From contig CAIYIS010000014.1 of assembly GCA_903926385.1 (NCBI GenBank), positions 1-64,000 on the forward strand: DNA of 64,000 bases, read 5' to 3'. The notes below the pieces were generated by a model, which was given only the letters and a program-made list of their open reading frames with translations, made no database searches and had not been told where the DNA came from. Origin of the DNA: an uncultured Bacteroidota bacterium. GTDB taxonomy: Bacteria; Bacteroidota; Bacteroidia; 2-12-FULL-35-15. The position numbers and the translations under genes are program-made. Shown piece after piece: positions 34,747 to 44,689 of this stretch (positions within the stretch are counted from its first letter, which is position 1; the number at the start of each line of letters is the position of its first letter).

Positions 34747-36561
34747 CTATTGCGCTTTCACCAACTTGTAATCCTGATATTTCAGAATATGAACAAAGTT
34801 GTTTTCAAAACCACTATCGGATGGATGTTGCTTAAAATTGTAATTGGTCTGAACCCCGTTGTATTTACCTTCCGAAATATTTTTCAGAAATCCAGTTCCC
34901 TGTTTTTGTAATTCAGAGATGAAGTAATAACTAACATCAAACCCCTGATATACGTACATATCGGGCTCTGTTTTGTACTTTACTCTGTACTTATTAATCA
35001 TCATCTTAGTAGCAGCATTGTCGTAATCAACAAATGAGTTGGACGATATGTGCAGAGATAAATCGTTAAGATATTCAATATCTAAATTGTCGAATGTGGT
35101 CCAGTTTTGAAGTCCAAACAAAACAACTTTAAACTTTTCGCGCTTGCTTCTTAAACTCCTTACAAACTCGGTAACATACGACTGGTCGACCGAAGGAAGC
35201 ACCACCACATTGGTTTTAGAAGATGAAAGCATCCCTTCCACTCCGCTTATTCCTTTCGCCTGTTTCACGGTATCATTTATCCCCCTTGACTTCAAATCAG
35301 CATTGGCTGTGGTTTTAAAAGCTCCCACAAACGATGCCTCTCTGATTCTTCCGTTATCAACCAATATAACATTTTGAGTACTGAACGAATCAATAACATA
35401 ATGTGCTACATGTTCCACCTGAAGTGTAGTTGATGGTAAGGCTTTGCATACATAAGCATTAGAAAATAAAATTTTATTTGCCTGAATAAATGGAGAGACA
35501 ATTGGAATCGAATGTTCTTTCGCAAATTTCGAAAAGGGTGTAAAACTAGAGCCATACAACGGTCCTATCATTAAATCCATCTTAAGTAATTCAGGCTTTT
35601 TTAGAATCTTTTCGATGTTCATAGAGTCTTTATCGTCTATATCGTAAACAAATATTTTCGCATTCAACTTTTGTTTTTTCAACGAGTCGATGGCTATTAA
35701 AGCTCCTTCGTAAAACGATAACGCTATACTTGTTTTGTTCGGTAGCTCATCATCACCTCTTATCAGCTTGTCCATATCCATGGCCATGGCCTCATCGGCA
35801 TGAAACGGTAAAAAGAAAGCAATGTTGTATTCGCTTTTCAATTCCGATTTATAAACAGTAGCTATAGTTGTATCTTTCGTAACCTTTGGTTTTGTTTCGG
35901 CAGGAGGTACTATTGGGTTCACCACTGGTGTTTTTTCCTTTTCTTTCTGCTTTTCTTTCGTTACTTCTTTTTTTCCTCCGGCCACTTTTTTATTATCCGA
36001 AGGGAAACGCAATACCTGACCAATCTTTAAACCATCAGCCGCTTCCGGATTTAATTGCTTGATACGCTCCACCGAAACTCCGTATTGTTTAGATAATGAA
36101 TACAAAGTTTTACCTTTCTCTATGGTGTCGTATACATACTGAGAGGTGTCGGAAGCCATTACTTCCTGAGGTTTGCCATTTTCTTTCTGTTTTGTTTTTT
36201 CTTCAGCCGGCTTCTTTACAGTTTCTTTAGCTTTTGCTTTTGGTTTCTCGAAAGGTATTTTAAGAACAGTGCCTGGTTTAATTCCGTCAATGGCATCGGG
36301 GTTTTCGAGCACAATGTCGTTTACCGACAGATTATAAATTTTGGCAATGGCAAACAAGGTTTGTTTTTTATCAACAGTATGCAGATAAAATTTCTTGCCA
36401 TCTTCCACCACTGTTTTTTTGCTTTTATGGTCGTCTTCCTTTTCTTTTTTCTGAGCCATCGAAACTTCTGAAAACAAAAGAAAGAACAAGGAAAAGAGGC
36501 AGACAACCTGCCATACATTTATTGATTTTAATTTAAAAGGTACTGATACTTTTTGGGTCAC
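34747..36561 (-). CDS. LysM-domain protein fused to a type 1 periplasmic-binding fold
   Basis: A 604-residue exported protein. Hydrophobic signal 17-36, then two LysM peptidoglycan-binding domains (about 59-104 and 142-187) separated by a Lys/Glu-rich linker. A second charged linker leads to a C-terminal ABC-type ligand-binding fold (about 245-604: YNIAFFLPFHADEAM, LMIGPLYGSSFTPFSKFAKE, IPIVSPFIQANKI, VYQGFDVSYYFISEL). LysM domains tether it to the cell wall; the binding fold probably senses or holds a small ligand, as in LpoA-like regulators of wall synthesis, though no specific function is proven. It lies 48 bases after guaA and 116 before the porQ start on the same strand. Confidence 0.85.
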   Translation of the reverse strand: MTQKVSVPFKLKSINVWQVVCLFSLFFLLFSEVSMAQKKEKEDDHKSKKTVVEDGKKFYLHTVDKKQTLFAIAKIYNLSVNDIVLENPDAIDGIKPGTVLKIPFEKPKAKAKETVKKPAEEKTKQKENGKPQEVMASDTSQYVYDTIEKGKTLYSLSKQYGVSVERIKQLNPEAADGLKIGQVLRFPSDNKKVAGGKKEVTKEKQKEKEKTPVVNPIVPPAETKPKVTKDTTIATVYKSELKSEYNIAFFLPFHADEAMAMDMDKLIRGDDELPNKTSIALSFYEGALIAIDSLKKQKLNAKIFVYDIDDKDSMNIEKILKKPELLKMDLMIGPLYGSSFTPFSKFAKEHSIPIVSPFIQANKILFSNAYVCKALPSTTLQVEHVAHYVIDSFSTQNVILVDNGRIREASFVGAFKTTANADLKSRGINDTVKQAKGISGVEGMLSSSKTNVVVLPSVDQSYVTEFVRSLRSKREKFKVVLFGLQNWTTFDNLDIEYLNDLSLHISSNSFVDYDNAATKMMINKYRVKYKTEPDMYVYQGFDVSYYFISELQKQGTGFLKNISEGKYNGVQTNYNFKQHPSDSGFENNFVHILKYQDYKLVKAQ

Positions 36562-36609
36562 TTTTTACAATTTTATTTTCTGAACTTTTGTTCTGTAGTT
36601 GGTTTGGTA

Positions 36610-38139
36610 TTATTCCCACTCAATGGTAGCAGGTGGTTTGGAGCTGATATCATACACCACACGATTTATGCCCTTTACTCTATTGATGATTTCGTTCGAC
36701 ACTTTCCCCAAAAAATCATGAGGCAAATGACACCAGTCGGCTGTCATACCATCGGTGCTGGTAACAGCTCTCAAAGCTACTGCATTTTCATACGTTCGCT
36801 CATCCCCCATCACTCCTACCGATTGCACCGGAAGGAATATAGCTCCCGCTTGCCAAACCTGATTATACAGTCCGGAAGATTTCAGATTGTCAATAAATAT
36901 TGCATCCACTTCCTGAATGATACGAACCTTTTCGGGAGTAATATCGCCCAAAATACGAATGGCTAAGCCTGGTCCCGGAAAAGGGTGACGATTTAAAATG
37001 GCATCTTCTATTTGCAATGTACGCCCTACTCTTCTCACCTCGTCTTTAAACAAAGCTTTGAGAGGCTCCACTATTTTCAATTTCATAAAATCAGGCAATC
37101 CTCCCACATTGTGATGAGACTTGATAGTAGCCGATGGCCCTTTAACAGAAACAGATTCGATAACGTCAGGATAAATGGTGCCTTGTGCCAGCCATTTCAC
37201 ATCTTCTATTCGTTTCGATTCGGTGTCGAACACATCTATAAATACTTTTCCTATTATTTTTCTTTTCTTCTCCGGATCCGAAACTCCTGTTAGTTCATCG
37301 TAAAACAAACTTTTAGCATTAACTCCTTTTACGTTTAAGCCCATATGCTGATAAGAGTGCAACACTTGCTCAAACTCATTTTTGCGCAACAAACCATTGT
37401 CCACAAAAATGCAATACAGATTTTTGCCAATGGCACGATGCAACAACACAGCCGCTACCGATGAATCTACTCCCCCGCTCAAACCCAGCACCACCTTGTC
37501 GTTTCCGAGCTGACGTTTAAGTTCGGCAATGGTGGTTTCCACAAACGAATCGGCTGTCCATGTTTGAGCACATTTACAAATATTAACAATAAAATTTTTC
37601 AATAATATTTCGCCTTCGGATGAATGATACACCTCCGGATGAAACTGAATACCGTATGTTTGTTCGCCTTTTACCTGATAGCCGGCAAACTTCACATCTT
37701 TGGTAGAAGATATTATTTCGTAATTATCCGGTATGCGGGTAATGGTATCGGCATGGCTCATCCACACCTGAGAATTAGCACTGATATTGGCAAAAAGCGG
37801 ATTATTATTATTTACAAACGAAAGGTTAGCTCGTCCGTATTCCCGGTGTTCCGAAGCCTGAACCTCTCCTCCAAACACATGAGCCATCAACTGAGCTCCA
37901 TAACACACGCCAAGCAAAGGCAATTTACCTTTAAATGCCGACAAATCAGGACAAGGAGCAGCACTGTCGCGCACCGAAAACGGACTGCCCGAAAGAATTA
38001 CTCCCTTGATATTACCCGTTATTTCAGGTATTTTGTTGTAGGGATGAATTTCACAATAAACATGGAGCTCTCTTACTCTTCGTGCTATTAACTGGGTATA
38101 CTGCGATCCAAAATCGAGGATCAAAATCGTTTCTTGCAT
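36610..38139 (-). CDS. guaA: GMP synthase (glutamine-hydrolysing)
   Basis: A 509-residue enzyme from the preferred ATG at 38139 (the ATG at 38145 adds only MH and overlaps the minus-7 element). Class I amidotransferase domain with the nucleophile Cys in GVCYGAQL (C79 from this start) and the His/Glu in GIQFHPEV. The ATP-pyrophosphatase domain has the P-loop LSGGVDSS (about 217-224), and the C-terminal dimerisation domain has [12 protein letters not shown] and ends TIEWE, as in the family. It converts XMP, glutamine and ATP to GMP. First gene of the guaA, LysM, porQ, cmk run. Confidence 0.98.
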   Translation of the reverse strand: MQETILILDFGSQYTQLIARRVRELHVYCEIHPYNKIPEITGNIKGVILSGSPFSVRDSAAPCPDLSAFKGKLPLLGVCYGAQLMAHVFGGEVQASEHREYGRANLSFVNNNNPLFANISANSQVWMSHADTITRIPDNYEIISSTKDVKFAGYQVKGEQTYGIQFHPEVYHSSEGEILLKNFIVNICKCAQTWTADSFVETTIAELKRQLGNDKVVLGLSGGVDSSVAAVLLHRAIGKNLYCIFVDNGLLRKNEFEQVLHSYQHMGLNVKGVNAKSLFYDELTGVSDPEKKRKIIGKVFIDVFDTESKRIEDVKWLAQGTIYPDVIESVSVKGPSATIKSHHNVGGLPDFMKLKIVEPLKALFKDEVRRVGRTLQIEDAILNRHPFPGPGLAIRILGDITPEKVRIIQEVDAIFIDNLKSSGLYNQVWQAGAIFLPVQSVGVMGDERTYENAVALRAVTSTDGMTADWCHLPHDFLGKVSNEIINRVKGINRVVYDISSKPPATIEWE

Positions 38140-38144
38140 GTGCA

Positions 38145-38152
38145 CAAAGATA
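38145..38152 (-). promoter_or_regulatory. Minus-7-like element abutting guaA
   Basis: On the minus strand TATCTTTG is followed by TGCAC and the ATG at 38139. If used, the transcript would start at or within a few bases of the start codon (leaderless or nearly so). The minus-33 element is not clear. Confidence 0.5.
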
Positions 38153-38358
38153 GAAAAATGATTTTAATGAGATAAAAAATAGTTGAAAAGCAAAAAGCAC
38201 ACATATTCGAAATCATGAATTGACATATATTATAAGTATTGTTTCAATGCCACCTCCTGTTCCCAAGAAATAAATACAAATCAGCGTTTTTGTAAATTGC
38301 GACAAGTCGAATAATCCCCATCCAGAATAATTCAATTTGAAGATACGTTTTTTACCAA

Positions 38359-38652
38359 TTCAATCAAGAACTTGAATTGTTCAATCAAAATCCTGAGTTG
38401 TTCAATCAAACTGCTGAATTGTTCAATCAAAATCTTGGGTGGTTCAATCAAATTCCTGAGTGGTTCAATCAAACAACTGAGTTCTTCAATCAAAATCTTG
38501 GGTGGTTCAATCAAATTCCTGAGTGGTTCAATCAAACAACTGAGTTGTTCAATCAAAATGCAGAGTTGTTCAATCAAAAACGTGAGTTATTCAATTAAAA
38601 ATGTGAGTTATTCAATCAAAATCTTGAGTTGTTGTATCAATCGGCCCAATTA
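38359..38652. repeat. Tandem array, 14 copies of a 21-bp unit with conserved and variable parts
   Basis: Copies start every 21 bases from 38359 to 38632 without exception. Each opens with the near-invariant TTCAATCAAA and closes with GAGTTG-like sequence around a variable middle of four to six bases. Copies 4-6 (38422-38484) are repeated almost exactly as copies 7-9 (38485-38547), a 63-bp segmental duplication. The last copy is decayed. Confidence 0.97.
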
Positions 38653-38980
38653 ATGAAATAATCTGTTTTTATTCAAATTGTTGTGTTGATTAAATTTTTA
38701 ATAAATAAGAAAATCAGAAACATGTATTAATCAGAATTTACAGTTTATTTAATCCTCCTAATACATTGTTATAAAATACCCTATTCATTAAAATGTCGAA
38801 AAATGGCAAAAATCGACAATCAATGAAAATTGTGAACCATGAAGTAAAAATCATGAAGATAATGAGGCGGGATGGAGTTGAGTTTTTTATAAATAGAATC
38901 TATTTAAACGATAGCTGTTTGAAGAATGGTGTGAGGGTTATACTTTATCGCGAACCTTCTATTGCCAAATAGTTGATATA

Positions 38981-39017
38981 AAAAAAAGACCGGTAAATAA
39001 CTTACCGGTCTTTTTTT
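38981..39017 (-). terminator. Strong bidirectional-type terminator after the GloVer-repeat gene
   Basis: Sixteen-base arms 38981-38996 and 39002-39017 pair perfectly (core GACCGGTAA/TTACCGGTC with A7/T7 flanks) around a five-base loop. It lies 18 bases beyond the stop of the minus-strand gene at 39035. Confidence 0.9.
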
Positions 39018-39034
39018 ATGAATGAAACTTAGTC

Positions 39035-40432
39035 TTATTCTCTAACTATTTTCTGAACAAATCCTCCTTTAGATTTTGCAAAAAACACAGAAGGGAAAGA
39101 AGAAATATCTACTGTAGTTTTGCTTAAAGCAGAAGTTTTAACAGAAGTAAGTTCTCTGCCCAAGATATCAGTAAAAGTAATTAATTCTTCGTTTGCCGAA
39201 TTAGCTACAATAATTGAATTGGTAGCAGGATTAGGAGATACGCTTATTCCTGTGTTTGCATTTAAAGCAGCAATACCAACTGTAGCAAACTGAGGAGTAA
39301 CAATAATTTCGCCCTGAGGATTAGCTCCTGTGGTTGAACTACTGAAATCAGCTAGTTTGGTATAGGTATTAGTAGTAAAGTCGAAACTGAAAGCAACACC
39401 TTGATTTGAAGTTCCACCATTATCAGTAGTTCCGAAAAGTAAGTTTCCTGATTGAGTTAAGCTTCTGGTTGGAGAAGCTCCATTGAGTGAATTAAAGTCA
39501 AGTAAGTCTGTAAATGCACCGGTTGATGGGTTGATACCAAATAAAACACCTAATCCATTGCTTCCTCCTGTAGGAGTCATTCCGTATAGCATTCCGTTAG
39601 AAGCTTGCACTAAACCGCTCAAAGGAGAAGAACCTTGAGTACCATCAAAGTTATGAAGTACATTAAAAGTTCCTGTGCCAAGGTCGAAAGAATAAACAAC
39701 ACCTACGTTGTTAGTACCACCTAACTGAGTCATACCATAAATTTTTCCATCTGTTCCTTCAATAACATCACCAAATTTAGGATTAGCTCCGGTTAAACCA
39801 TCAAATACATAAAGTTTGGTATAAGTAGAAGTAGCAGGATCGAAACTGAAAAGAACACCCATATTGTTCGCACCACCATAGTAAGTGGAACCATATAATT
39901 TTCCATCACTGAATTGTTTTAATGCGCAGTAAGAGTTACCACCGTTTGCACCATCAAAATCATAAATGTCATAATATTGATCGTTGGTAGGATCGATTTT
40001 GAAAAGAGCTCCATGACCAAGTGCTCCACCCGCAGCACATGTTCCATAAAGGTTTCCGTCAGTAGCAGCTGTCATACCACCCCATGCTTGCCAACCCAAT
40101 AAAGTGTTTGCATATAAATCATGAATATTGGTATACGTGCAAGTAATCGGATCGAAGCGGAAAGAAACACAGCTGTCTCCAAAACCACCTAAATCAGTGC
40201 AGCCATAAAGGCTACCGTTGTTGGCCAAAGCCATACGTCCTACAGGCATAGCACCAGAGGCGTTTACAAAATTGTACACAGTATGGAAATTGGTTCCATC
40301 ACCGTTAGCAGAAAAAATAGTTCCCTGTGAATTGGTTCCGCCATTAAAAGAAGTACCCCACAGTTGTGTTTGCGCGTTCATGCTCAAGCCTGTTGCAGCG
40401 AGCACTACAAGAGAAAGTAGTTTTAATTTCAT
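39035..40432 (-). CDS. GloVer-type tandem-repeat secreted protein with T9SS domain
   Basis: A 465-residue exported protein. Signal peptide 1-20 (ending SMNAQ). From about 25 to 375 it consists of about nine repeats of 35-40 residues of the kind DGxLYGxTxxGGxNNxGVLFSFDPxTxTYT, known as choice-of-anchor or GloVer repeats, probably forming a beta-propeller. The C-terminus (about 395-465: ISVSPNPATNSIIV, TDILGRELTS) is a T9SS type A sorting domain. Function beyond surface display is unknown. Monocistronic with a strong terminator. Confidence 0.9.
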   Translation of the reverse strand: MKLKLLSLVVLAATGLSMNAQTQLWGTSFNGGTNSQGTIFSANGDGTNFHTVYNFVNASGAMPVGRMALANNGSLYGCTDLGGFGDSCVSFRFDPITCTYTNIHDLYANTLLGWQAWGGMTAATDGNLYGTCAAGGALGHGALFKIDPTNDQYYDIYDFDGANGGNSYCALKQFSDGKLYGSTYYGGANNMGVLFSFDPATSTYTKLYVFDGLTGANPKFGDVIEGTDGKIYGMTQLGGTNNVGVVYSFDLGTGTFNVLHNFDGTQGSSPLSGLVQASNGMLYGMTPTGGSNGLGVLFGINPSTGAFTDLLDFNSLNGASPTRSLTQSGNLLFGTTDNGGTSNQGVAFSFDFTTNTYTKLADFSSSTTGANPQGEIIVTPQFATVGIAALNANTGISVSPNPATNSIIVANSANEELITFTDILGRELTSVKTSALSKTTVDISSFPSVFFAKSKGGFVQKIVRE

Positions 40433-40528
40433 CGTAATTTTGATTTAGGTGAATAATAAATTTGGTACAATAGTATAAATTTAATTTCATAATTCCAAAC
40501 TAAATTATTAACCAATACTTTTTTATTT

Positions 40529-40536
40529 TACATTTG
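40529..40536 (+). promoter_or_regulatory. Minus-7-like element of the 732-aa surface protein
   Basis: TACATTTG matches TAnnTTTG and lies 22 bases before the ATG at 40559. The minus-33 element is unclear. Confidence 0.5.
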
Positions 40537-40558
40537 TGGAGGATTTAAAATTATAGAT

Positions 40559-42757
40559 ATGAAGCAAAATTACTTTTTTCGTTCATGGGTTATTATCTGT
40601 CTAACTTTCATCACATTTGCTGGTAAGGCACAATGTCCTCCCATCACCGTTAATGCTACGGCTTATCCCGGTATCATCTGTAACGGACAAACGGCCCAGT
40701 TAAATGTAAGTGCAGGGGTTTCGGGTGGAGGTTACACTGTATCTCCTATATTATATAGCCCTGAAGTGGGTTCCGGTACAGTTGTTACATTAGGCGATGA
40801 TGTATTAAGTGCTATGTTGCCGATAGGATTTAATTTTACTTTTTTTGGAAACGTTTATACCCAGTTTAATGTTTGTTCCAACGGATTTATTTCGTTTACA
40901 TCAACCAATACTACCACTTTTACCCCTGTAGCCATTCCTAATGTATCCTTGCCTAATAATATGGTTTGTGGTGCATGGGTAGATTTAAACACTAATAACG
41001 GAGGGGTGGTAAGTTACTATACAACGGGTAATGTTCCCAATCGTAAACTTGTAGTTGATTTTGATAGTGTAGCTCATTTTTCAACAGGAGGAACTCCGGT
41101 TTCCTTTCAGATTATTCTTTGCGAAACATCTAACTTTGTCGAAATTCACAATACATCAGTTGTTACCGGAGGTGTAAATCATAGTCAGGGTATAGAAGAC
41201 CTTAATGGAATGAACGGGTTAGCTGTTCCGGGAAGAAACTGTACCGGAACATGGACCGCCATGAATGATGCATGGAGATTTTCACCCGGTGTTTTGTCTT
41301 TATCTTACAGCTGGAGTCCTGCATCAACCTTGTCGAGTACAAATATTGTGAACCCTGTAGCAAGTCCTGCGGTAAGTACGCTTTATACCGTAATAGTTAC
41401 CGATGCTAATCAATGCACCGATTCGGCAACTGTTAGTGTTATCGTTAATAATCCACCTACGTCTATAACGGCAGCACCCGATACAATATGTGAAGGCAGC
41501 AACTCTCAGCTTACAGCAACCGTGGCTACTACCAGCACAAATAATTATGCAGTAGCTTCTATACCTTATGCTCCGGTAATAACAGGAATTGGAACTCCTG
41601 TAACTGTGGGGGATGATTTGGTAAGCGCAGCATTGCCTATTGGTTTCAGTTTTAGTTTCTACACACATTATTATTCCCAGTTTTTTATCGGGTCTAATGG
41701 TTTTATCACTTTCGATACAACTGCCATGATTAATAATTATCAGGGATGTTGTTCCGGACAGTTAATACCCAGCACTACTTTTCCCAACAATTTGATAGCA
41801 GGAGCCTGGGAAGATTTAAACCCAACAGCCGGTGCAGGTTCGGTTACTTATTTTACTTCCGGCACATTTCCAAACCGAGAGCTTGTGGTTAATTTTACAT
41901 TAATTCCTCATTCTCCTGCCAGAGATTCGGTGACATTTCAGATTCTGCTGTATGAAACTTCTAATGTTATCGAAATTCATACAGCTTCCATGCCCGGCAA
42001 TCCTCATGGTTACTGGTGGGGACATACTCAGGGAATCGAGGATGCCACGGGTACTAATGCGGTAGCAGTTCCCGGCAGAAACCATGACAATACCTGGACC
42101 GCAACCAATGATGCTTGGAGATTTACCCCTATCAATACTTTTACGTATCTCTGGAATCCTTCCGGTAGTCTTTCGAACAATACGATTTACAATCCGGTTG
42201 CTTCGCCATCCGCCACGACAACCTACACGCTTAATGCAACAGACGGGAATGGATGCATTGGTACAGCTTCTGTTTTCTTGCATGTTAATCCACTTCCACC
42301 TACACCCATTATTACATACAGTAATTACACTTTGTATTCCAATCAGGCAAACGGAAATCAATGGTATCTTAATAATTGGTTAATTGCAGGTGCTACAAGC
42401 CAAACCTATTATCCTACTCAAGTTGGAAATTACTCTGTAACTAATACTGATGCTAATGGATGTACATCTTCGTCCATACCTTATAATGTTACTAATTTAG
42501 GTGTTGGTGAAAATGCTAATAACACTCAGGTAAGTGTTTTTCCTAATCCGGTAACTGATAAATTATTTATTGAAGTGGATAATAATTCTCCTTCTGAAGT
42601 AGTGATATACGACATAACATCACGAAAACTAATTCAACAAAAATTCACTTCTTCATTGATTGTAAATACCGAAACTTTAAGTGCTGGAATTTACTTTTAT
42701 GAAGTACGAAACGAGAATGCTCTTGTAAAAACAGGTAAAATACAAGTTACACATTAG
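40559..42757 (+). CDS. Secreted protein with duplicated beta-sandwich modules and T9SS domain
   Basis: A 732-residue exported protein. Signal peptide 1-24 (ending FAGKAQ). Two related modules of about 200 residues (about 45-250 and 325-540) share IPYxPVxxGxGTxVxxGDDxxSAxLPIGF, SNGFI, FPNN...GAWxDLN, RxLVVxF, QGIEDxxGxNxxAVPGRN and TWTAxNDAWRF. Each is followed by an Ig-like segment with YxWxPxxxLSxxxIxNPVASPxxxTxYT. The C-terminus (about 660-732: VSVFPNPVTDKLFIEV, GIYFYEV) is a T9SS type A domain. The modules recall those at the N-terminus of the protein at 1-4224. Ligand unknown. Confidence 0.9.
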   Translation: MKQNYFFRSWVIICLTFITFAGKAQCPPITVNATAYPGIICNGQTAQLNVSAGVSGGGYTVSPILYSPEVGSGTVVTLGDDVLSAMLPIGFNFTFFGNVYTQFNVCSNGFISFTSTNTTTFTPVAIPNVSLPNNMVCGAWVDLNTNNGGVVSYYTTGNVPNRKLVVDFDSVAHFSTGGTPVSFQIILCETSNFVEIHNTSVVTGGVNHSQGIEDLNGMNGLAVPGRNCTGTWTAMNDAWRFSPGVLSLSYSWSPASTLSSTNIVNPVASPAVSTLYTVIVTDANQCTDSATVSVIVNNPPTSITAAPDTICEGSNSQLTATVATTSTNNYAVASIPYAPVITGIGTPVTVGDDLVSAALPIGFSFSFYTHYYSQFFIGSNGFITFDTTAMINNYQGCCSGQLIPSTTFPNNLIAGAWEDLNPTAGAGSVTYFTSGTFPNRELVVNFTLIPHSPARDSVTFQILLYETSNVIEIHTASMPGNPHGYWWGHTQGIEDATGTNAVAVPGRNHDNTWTATNDAWRFTPINTFTYLWNPSGSLSNNTIYNPVASPSATTTYTLNATDGNGCIGTASVFLHVNPLPPTPIITYSNYTLYSNQANGNQWYLNNWLIAGATSQTYYPTQVGNYSVTNTDANGCTSSSIPYNVTNLGVGENANNTQVSVFPNPVTDKLFIEVDNNSPSEVVIYDITSRKLIQQKFTSSLIVNTETLSAGIYFYEVRNENALVKTGKIQVTH

Positions 42758-42864
42758 ACTAAAACAATATTTGTTACTTTTTTATTGATTAAGACACATG
42801 TAAATTAGGTTGCCGTAACTTAAATACCTTTAAAGATATTGACCAAAGATGGCCATCTCTTTAC

Positions 42865-42880
42865 CCCTTTTATATAAGGG
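42865..42880 (+). terminator. Possible weak terminator
   Basis: CCCTT (42865-42869) can pair with AAGGG (42876-42880), followed by TTTCTC, about 110 bases after the preceding stop. A short stem, so uncertain. Confidence 0.3.
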
Positions 42881-43021
42881 TTTCTCAAGACGAGTCTATT
42901 TTATTCCCCCGTTAAATTCTGTTAAAAACAAACGATATGAAAAATATCGGAACACATTTTGCGTTTACTATGGAGTGATTTTTTTAAATAATTTTAATTC
43001 TAAACCATAAATAATTTATCA

Positions 43022-44500
43022 ATGAAAAAGATAGCATCAGTATTTGTAGTTGCAGCAATTGGGGGAATATCCGCATTAGGTCTTAATCATTTTTTTGCAG
43101 ACCGTACTTCTCTTAAGTCGTCACAATTAGTGTATCAGCCCCCTGCCCGTTTTGTTAACATGCCCGGAGCCTCTCCCGAAGTGGGCATCGATTTCACTTC
43201 TGCTGCCGAAATGTCAGTTCATGCGGTGGTTCACGTAAAAACTACATATCCTGTAAATGTTAATCAAAATCAGTTTTATATGTACGATCCGTTTCGTAAT
43301 CTTTTCGGACAACAAATGCCGAAACAAGAAGCTCCAACTTCGACAGGGTCGGGTGTCATTGTTTCCCAAGATGGGTATATCGTAACCAATAACCATGTGG
43401 TGGATGGAGCCGATAAGGTGGAAATTACCTTAAACGACAAGCGCAGTTATGAGGCCGATATTATAGGAAAAGACCCTAACACTGATTTAGCTTTATTGAA
43501 AATTAAAGAAACCAATCTGCCGTTTATGAATTATGGTAATTCGGATAATGTAAAAGTTGGCGAGTGGGTATTGGCAGTTGGTAATCCATTTAATCTCACT
43601 TCCACCGTTACTGCGGGTATCATCAGCGCCAAAGCCAGAAATATTAATATTTTAAATAATGATGAATCAAAAGGTTTGAGTTCAAGTTCCATTGAGTCAT
43701 ATCTTCAAACCGATGCGGCTGTTAATCCTGGCAATAGTGGAGGAGCTTTAGTAAATACAAAAGGTGAATTAATTGGAATAAACTCCGCCATTCAGTCGAA
43801 TACGGGTTCCTACACAGGTTATTCTTTTGCTATCCCTGTTAATTTGGCGCGTAAGGTAGTTTCTGATTTATTAGAATTTGGTGAAGTACAGCGTGCCTTT
43901 ATAGGTGTAAGATTGCAGGATCTGGATGCTAAACTCGCAAAAGAAAAAAGTATTAAAGAAATTAAAGGTGTGTATGTATTTTCAACAGTGGAAGGTGGTT
44001 CCGGTGACGAAGCAGGTATTAGGGAAGGTGATGTGATTACCAAAATAGGTGAAACGGAAGTGAACAATGTACCTGAGTTACAAGAACAAGTTGGAAGATT
44101 CCGTCCTGGAGATAAAATAAATGTAACTCTGAAGCGAAATAATGAAGAAAAGGTACTGCCTTTAACGCTTAAGAATAAAAACGGAAATACTAATGTGGTG
44201 GAAAAACCAAAAGTGGAAGTGGTCACTGCGCTTGGTGCTACATTCGAAGAAATTACTGAGAACGATATGCGAAAACTTAATATTCAAAACGGTTTACGAA
44301 TTGCAAAATTGGGAGCAGGTAAACTGTTAAATGCCGGAATTAAAGAAGGGTTCATCATCACCAACATCGATCATAAACGCATCAGTTCGCTTGCTGATAT
44401 AAAATTAGCGCTAGAAAATAGAAAAGCAGGGATTCAAGGTGTTTTGATAGAAGGCGTTTATTCAAACGGAATGAGAGCCTATTACGGATTCGGGATGTAA
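43022..44500 (+). CDS. degP: HtrA/DegP-type periplasmic serine protease with two PDZ domains
   Basis: A 492-residue Do-like protease. An N-terminal hydrophobic segment (about 5-22) is a signal or anchor. The catalytic triad is H125 (TNNHVVDGAD), D155 (NTDLALLK) and S239 (NPGNSGGALV). Two PDZ domains follow (about 280-385, GVYVFSTVEGGSGDEAGIREGDVI, and about 400-490). It degrades or refolds misfolded envelope proteins. It lies 189 bases upstream of the sigma-factor gene, separated by a hairpin terminator, so the two are probably separate transcripts. Confidence 0.96.
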   Translation: MKKIASVFVVAAIGGISALGLNHFFADRTSLKSSQLVYQPPARFVNMPGASPEVGIDFTSAAEMSVHAVVHVKTTYPVNVNQNQFYMYDPFRNLFGQQMPKQEAPTSTGSGVIVSQDGYIVTNNHVVDGADKVEITLNDKRSYEADIIGKDPNTDLALLKIKETNLPFMNYGNSDNVKVGEWVLAVGNPFNLTSTVTAGIISAKARNINILNNDESKGLSSSSIESYLQTDAAVNPGNSGGALVNTKGELIGINSAIQSNTGSYTGYSFAIPVNLARKVVSDLLEFGEVQRAFIGVRLQDLDAKLAKEKSIKEIKGVYVFSTVEGGSGDEAGIREGDVITKIGETEVNNVPELQEQVGRFRPGDKINVTLKRNNEEKVLPLTLKNKNGNTNVVEKPKVEVVTALGATFEEITENDMRKLNIQNGLRIAKLGAGKLLNAGIKEGFIITNIDHKRISSLADIKLALENRKAGIQGVLIEGVYSNGMRAYYGFGM

Positions 44501-44515
44501 CCTGAGTCTTTAGTT

Positions 44516-44557
44516 CGAAACCTTCAGGGTGATATCACCTTGAAGGTTTCGCTTTTT
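44516..44557 (+). terminator. Terminator of the DegP-like protease gene
   Basis: Eighteen-base arms 44516-44533 and 44534-44551 (CGAAACCTTCA facing TGAAGGTTTCG, apex GGTGATATCACC) pair with one mismatch, followed by CTTTTT. Confidence 0.85.
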
Positions 44558-44619
44558 AGCAGAAACAGAATGACATTGAACTTTGTATATAAAAAAATAA
44601 AATAAATTTTGGATACCTA

Positions 44620-44649
44620 TTGTATATCTTTCTAAATAGATTACCTTTG
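44620..44649 (+). promoter_or_regulatory. Promoter of the sigma-factor gene
   Basis: TTG at 44620-44622 and TACCTTTG at 44642-44649 have 19-base spacing, a good match to the Bacteroidota consensus. The ATG is at 44690. Confidence 0.65.
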
Positions 44650-44689
44650 TGCCCGTTTTTAACCACCCGTTAATACTTAATATAGAGAA

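Larger units (their letters stand above)
38153..39034. other. Long intergenic region with a 21-bp tandem array
   Basis: About 880 bases between guaA and the GloVer-repeat gene. It contains the 14-copy array (38359-38652), an A/T-rich segment with nothing recognisable (38653-38980), and a strong terminator (38981-39017). ORFs on both strands over the array (81, 93 and 73 codons) are frame by-products of a stop-free 21-bp unit. Confidence 0.7.

Noticed and set aside
38332-38653. ORFs on both strands over the 14-copy array (coiled-coil-like translations)
   Set aside because: Several frames are open together because the unit has no stops; no start signal outside the array.
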